Source: Phyllobacterium brassicacearum (GTDB taxonomy: Bacteria > Pseudomonadota > Alphaproteobacteria > Rhizobiales > Rhizobiaceae). Taken from it: a DNA stretch of 64,000 nt. The DNA lies in NCBI RefSeq assembly GCF_003010955.1, contig NZ_PGGO01000006.1, forward strand, positions 62,001-126,000. Direction: 5' to 3'. Below, one piece after another: positions 62,387 through 64,000 of the stretch; position 1 is the stretch's first letter; each line of letters opens with the position of its first letter. The translations under genes and the position numbers were made by a program. Under the pieces are notes generated by a model. That model worked only from the letters and a program-made list of their open reading frames with translations. It ran no database searches and had not been told where the DNA came from.

Positions 62387-63154
62387 ATGCCTGATCTCCT
62401 GATGAACCCATGGTTCTACGCTGCCGCCGTTCCAGCCACGATTCTGATCGGGCTTTCCAAGGGCGGCCTTGGCGGTGCCATGGGTCAAGTTGGCGTACCG
62501 CTGATGGCGCTGGTCATGCCGCCGGTCCAGGCGGCAGCGATTATGCTGCCGATCCTGATTATCATGGATGTGGCAAGTCTCTGGTCGTGGCGCGGATATC
62601 GCGATGCCAAAACTCTGAAGCTGATGTTACCGGGCGGTCTGCTCGGTGTTGGGATAGGCTGGCTCACCGCCTCGATTGTCACCGATGACATGGTGAAGCT
62701 GATTGTCGGCGTCATCGCGATCGTGTTTTTTGCGCGGTATGTATTTGTGAGTGCTGCCAAGCGCGCGATCGCGCAACCGCATAACGCGGGAGCCGCAACA
62801 TTTTGGTCCACGATTGCCGGCTTCACAAGTTTCGTGGCGCATGCGGGTGGTCCGCCCTATCAGGTCTACGCCTTGCCGCTTCGCCAGGACCCCAGAATCT
62901 ACAACGGAACCAGCGTGATTTTCTTTGCCATCATCAATGCTGTGAAGGTCATCCCATATTTTGCGCTCGGTCAATTCGATACGGCGAATCTGCAGGCATC
63001 GGCTGTCTTGGTGCCGCTTGCCCCACTAGCCACTTTCGCTGGTGCCTGGATCGTAAAACGCATGCGCGCTGAGGTGTTTTATCCGTTCATGTACGTGATG
63101 ATCCTGCTCATGGGATTGAAGCTGACCTATGACGGAATCCTCAGCCTGTTATAA
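62387..63154 (+). CDS. TauE/SafE (TSUP) family anion transporter
   Basis: A 255-residue membrane protein with eight or so helices. The family motifs are LIGLSKGGLGGAMGQVGVPL and FTSFVAHAGGPPYQVYALPL. TSUP members move sulphite, sulphoacetate or other organic anions. ATG 62387 begins just before the first helix. Monocistronic, divergent from the ThiE-like gene. Confidence 0.9.
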   Translation: MPDLLMNPWFYAAAVPATILIGLSKGGLGGAMGQVGVPLMALVMPPVQAAAIMLPILIIMDVASLWSWRGYRDAKTLKLMLPGGLLGVGIGWLTASIVTDDMVKLIVGVIAIVFFARYVFVSAAKRAIAQPHNAGAATFWSTIAGFTSFVAHAGGPPYQVYALPLRQDPRIYNGTSVIFFAIINAVKVIPYFALGQFDTANLQASAVLVPLAPLATFAGAWIVKRMRAEVFYPFMYVMILLMGLKLTYDGILSLL

Positions 63155-63283
63155 TTTTCAACGAAAGTTGATCGGGCGAAACGCAACTTTTGCCCTATGT
63201 CAACATTACCAACTCACTACCGCCCAAGCGAGTCGCTTCCATCGAGGCCGGGAGCGAAATTGAATTTGCATGACAGGATATCG

Positions 63284-64000
63284 GTGAACGCTATGACACA
63301 GACTCAGCTGAAACAGCGGGATACCCGTATCGATGTTTTCCGAGCGTTGGCTCTCCTGACGATCTTCATCAATCATATTCCAGGCACGGTTTTCGAGAAC
63401 CTGACCCATAAGAACTTCGGCTTTTCGGATTCAGCCGAGGCGTTTGTGTTGATTTCCGGCATTGCGGTCGGACTTGCCTACGGCTCCAAATTCGAAAGCG
63501 GCACCCGATTCCTGATAACGCTCAAGGCGTGGCGGAGGGCTGCTACGCTCTATTGCACCCATATCCTGACGACAATCGCGACTTTGGCGATCTTTTGCGC
63601 AGCGGGAATCTATCTGAAGCGTCCCGATTTCATGTCCTTCATCAATATAGGTCCGCTTGTCGATGAACCGGCCAAGGCCTTTATCGGCCTCGCCACAATG
63701 GGTCATCAACTTGGCTACAACAATATTCTTTCAATGTATGGCGTGCTGTTACTGATGCTGCCGCTGTTTCTCATGGTCGCCAGCTTCAGCATTACGGCGA
63801 TGGTCACGCTTTCGGGCATTCTGTGGCTGGTTTCCGGGGTCTACCAGATCGCGCCACCAAACTATCCAACAGACGGAGTGTGGTTCCTCAATCCATTGTC
63901 GTGGCAGTTCCTGTTCGTCATCGGTATCGCCGGAATCATGCATGTGCGGCGCGGCGGCAGCATTGCTTTCAACAAGTATCTGTTCGGCCTCTCGGTTGCC
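63284..64000 (+). CDS. OpgC family protein, 5' part
   Basis: The frame runs 239 codons to the window edge without a stop. The product has many helices and the OpgC family opening TRIDVFRALALLTIFINHIP, SAEAFVLISGIAVG and DEPAKAFIGLATMGHQLGYN. OpgC proteins succinylate osmoregulated periplasmic glucans. GTG 63284 has AGGA five bases upstream; ATG 63293 and an ATG at 63197 are also in frame. Confidence 0.87.
   Translation, partial: MNAMTQTQLKQRDTRIDVFRALALLTIFINHIPGTVFENLTHKNFGFSDSAEAFVLISGIAVGLAYGSKFESGTRFLITLKAWRRAATLYCTHILTTIATLAIFCAAGIYLKRPDFMSFINIGPLVDEPAKAFIGLATMGHQLGYNNILSMYGVLLLMLPLFLMVASFSITAMVTLSGILWLVSGVYQIAPPNYPTDGVWFLNPLSWQFLFVIGIAGIMHVRRGGSIAFNKYLFGLSVA

Noticed and set aside
1-64000. 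CRISPR arrays, tRNA genes, prophage or insertion sequences
   Set aside because: I saw no regularly spaced repeats, no cloverleaf with a TTCGA-type arm at a plausible place, and no transposase, integrase or phage structural genes. Short tRNA-like segments cannot be excluded by eye.

Overview
The window looks like chromosomal DNA of an alphaproteobacterium of the order Hyphomicrobiales, closest in feel to Phyllobacterium, Mesorhizobium or Brucella/Ochrobactrum. The reasons are a high but not extreme GC content, a pstS-pstC-pstA-pstB-phoU-phoB phosphate operon with the long rhizobial forms of PstC and PstA, rhizobial-type intergenic palindromes, a 6S RNA just upstream of 5-formyltetrahydrofolate cyclo-ligase, several ku genes around a ligD, and an LdtR-like MarR regulator. 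Genus is an inference. I see no tRNA, rRNA, CRISPR array, prophage or insertion sequence.

Layout. 0-7.4 kb: end of a DUF2950 gene, an outer-membrane barrel protein, a small secreted protein, a diguanylate cyclase, a MarR regulator, an aldo/keto reductase, two short-chain dehydrogenases and a GlxA-type AraC regulator. 7.4-12.4 kb: a polyamine-type ABC importer operon (ATPase, Tat-exported binding protein, two permeases, dehydrogenase) divergent from a LuxR-type regulator. 12.4-21.6 kb: a catabolic operon (ribose-class ABC importer, phosphotriesterase-family hydrolase, GATase1-like protein, M20 amidase) with an XRE-cupin regulator, an EamA exporter and a fumarylacetoacetate-hydrolase-family enzyme. 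21.6-24.3 kb: an accessory phospholipid operon (CdsA paralogue, PlsC-like acyltransferase, membrane protein, CDP-alcohol phosphatidyltransferase with a variant motif). 24.3-28.7 kb: cyclic-di-GMP signalling (binding protein plus diguanylate cyclase, a 59-residue membrane peptide, a PAS-GGDEF-EAL protein).

29.3-35.2 kb is a DNA-repair block: topoisomerase IB, a monooxygenase-fold protein, ku, ligD and a second ku. 35.3-37.3 kb holds an MFS exporter of the CynX/NimT family and its FadR-type regulator. 37.5-44 kb is the phosphate operon behind a three-unit Pho box. 44-46.4 kb holds a MoxR ATPase, a GNAT acetyltransferase and a VWA protein. 46.5-51.1 kb is housekeeping: 6S RNA, 5-FTHF cyclo-ligase, YmdB phosphodiesterase, TerC, BioY, a DUF1284 protein and YebC. 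51.1-64 kb carries an amino-acid permease, L31, an ABC exporter, DUF1304, an ExbB/OmpA-like envelope motor pair, SuhB, EF-P, an M20 amidohydrolase, a Sel1-repeat protein, a ThiE-fold protein, a TauE/SafE transporter and the start of OpgC.

Recurring themes are solute uptake with operon-internal stem-loops after binding-protein genes, c-di-GMP signalling (three enzymes), membrane-lipid and envelope remodelling, and end-joining repair. The least explained units are the 12.4-18.4 kb catabolic operon, the 21.6-24.3 kb lipid operon and the binding-protein/diguanylate-cyclase pair.
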